Shown: piece after piece, positions 63,474 to 64,000 of the stretch
How positions within the stretch are numbered: position 1 is the stretch's first letter
How the letters are laid out: each line of letters opens with the position of its first letter
From: Mycobacteroides franklinii
Lineage (GTDB): Bacteria; Actinomycetota; Actinomycetes; Mycobacteriales; Mycobacteriaceae
Length of the DNA stretch: 64,000 nt
NCBI RefSeq assembly: GCF_002013895.1
Contig: NZ_MAFQ01000005.1
Location: 434,001-498,000 of the forward strand
Direction: 5' to 3'
The notes under the pieces: model-generated
The model's database searches: none
What the model was told of the DNA's origin: nothing
Seen by the model: only the letters and a program-made list of their open reading frames with translations
Made by a program: the position numbers and the translations under genes

Positions 63474-64000
63474 GTGCTGTTATTCCGAATGTCGGCCGAA
63501 GCCGAGGCGCGCAGGCTGACCATCATTGGGCTGTCGGTGATGCTGTGCTTCGCCGTGGCAGCTCTGCTCATAGTCTTTAATCCATTTGCCGATAAACAAG
63601 TTAACCGACTTTCGGTCGTCATGGACATGCCCTACGTCGGGCAGGGAGTCTCCGTCGGTTCGCCGCTGGTGATGCACGGTGTGACCGTGGGAAAGGTGAC
63701 ATCGGTGGCGAGCCTCGCCAACGGCACGGTTCGGCTCAGTGCCGATCTCGAGTCCGCTCCCACCGCAGGGCTCACTGACACACTGGGAGTTGACTTCCGG
63801 CCAGCCAACTACTTTGGTGTCACCGGCATAAATCTGACTGCGGGGCAGGGCGGGCAACCGTTGCGCAATGGCACGCAGATCACCACGACACCGAGTGGAA
63901 ACTTCACACTCCAGGCGTTGCTGTCCCGTATGGGGGAGATCACCGGTGGGGTTGTGACACCTCAGCTGGTTGATGTGATGAACCGGGCCACGCAGTACAC
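63474..64000 (+). CDS. Mce-family protein (MceA-position), N-terminal part
   Basis: The GTG at 63474 follows GGTAGGAGAGC. The frame runs off the right edge, giving about 175 residues. One membrane helix (LTIIGLSVMLCFAVAALLIV) anchors it. The MlaD/Mce domain follows: VGQGVSVGSPLVMHGVTVGKV, then the VTGINLTAG strand. Mce proteins bind and shuttle hydrophobic substrates across the cell envelope. It is the first mce gene after the YrbE pair. Confidence 0.88.
   Translation, partial: MLLFRMSAEAEARRLTIIGLSVMLCFAVAALLIVFNPFADKQVNRLSVVMDMPYVGQGVSVGSPLVMHGVTVGKVTSVASLANGTVRLSADLESAPTAGLTDTLGVDFRPANYFGVTGINLTAGQGGQPLRNGTQITTTPSGNFTLQALLSRMGEITGGVVTPQLVDVMNRATQY

Overview
The window is high-GC actinobacterial DNA and reads as the chromosome of a rapidly growing mycobacterium, most likely of the Mycobacteroides abscessus/chelonae group. 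This is inferred from recognisable families and gene order, not from a database search. Supporting signs are an sdh1-type succinate dehydrogenase operon in the Rv0247c-Rv0250c order, an intact oxyR divergent from ahpC-ahpD, an aac(2')-I gene followed by the Rv0263c/Rv0264c-type pair, a DesA1-type acyl-ACP desaturase, a CYP102-type fused P450, a cutinase, and YrbE/Mce genes.

Layout. 1-8.6 kb: small redox and regulatory genes (flavin reductase, tautomerase, SDR with a divergent HxlR regulator, flavodoxin, ArsR/SRPBCC pair), then the sdh1 operon. 8.7-18.5 kb: a catabolic cluster (tartrate/malate-type dehydrogenase, succinate-semialdehyde-type dehydrogenase, omega-aminotransferase, DUF3830, amidase, 2-hydroxyacid dehydrogenase, two maleate-isomerase-like proteins, GntR regulator). 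The palindrome GATTGTCAACAATC occurs in both of its divergent promoters. 18.5-20.7 kb: oxyR/ahpC/ahpD. 20.7-37.8 kb: accessory metabolism and transport, including a Tat-exported isochorismatase-like protein, the CYP102-type P450, a cutinase whose catalytic Ser is Ala, Hsp20, three tandem VC0807-like membrane proteins, aac(2'), 5-oxoprolinase subunits and LysE/LysG.

37.8-64 kb: an island-like region. Its left edge holds a decayed DUF2510-exonuclease gene and an orphan YrbE permease. Its core (41-52 kb) encodes what looks like a split relative of rifampin phosphotransferase (RPH). One PPDK-type ATP-grasp plus His-domain protein (47209-48720) lies beside three proteins with the layout of the RPH substrate domain plus swivelling His domain but no ATP-grasp domain. 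Woven among them are two CrtI/phytoene-dehydrogenase-like flavoenzymes, three AttH/CrtC-like proteins, two AveC-like polytopic membrane proteins, an aminoglycoside-phosphotransferase-fold kinase and five TetR repressors, several with clear palindromes in their promoters. The region ends in a YrbE-YrbE-Mce importer operon running off the window.

Inference: this looks like an import-and-modification system for a hydrophobic, probably polyene, terpenoid or steroid-like compound. Mce/YrbE would take it up, a shared ATP-charging protein and three His-domain acceptors would phosphorylate it, and the flavoenzymes, AttH-like and AveC-like proteins would desaturate, hydrate or cyclise it. I know of no described system with this composition. 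The substrate cannot be read from sequence.
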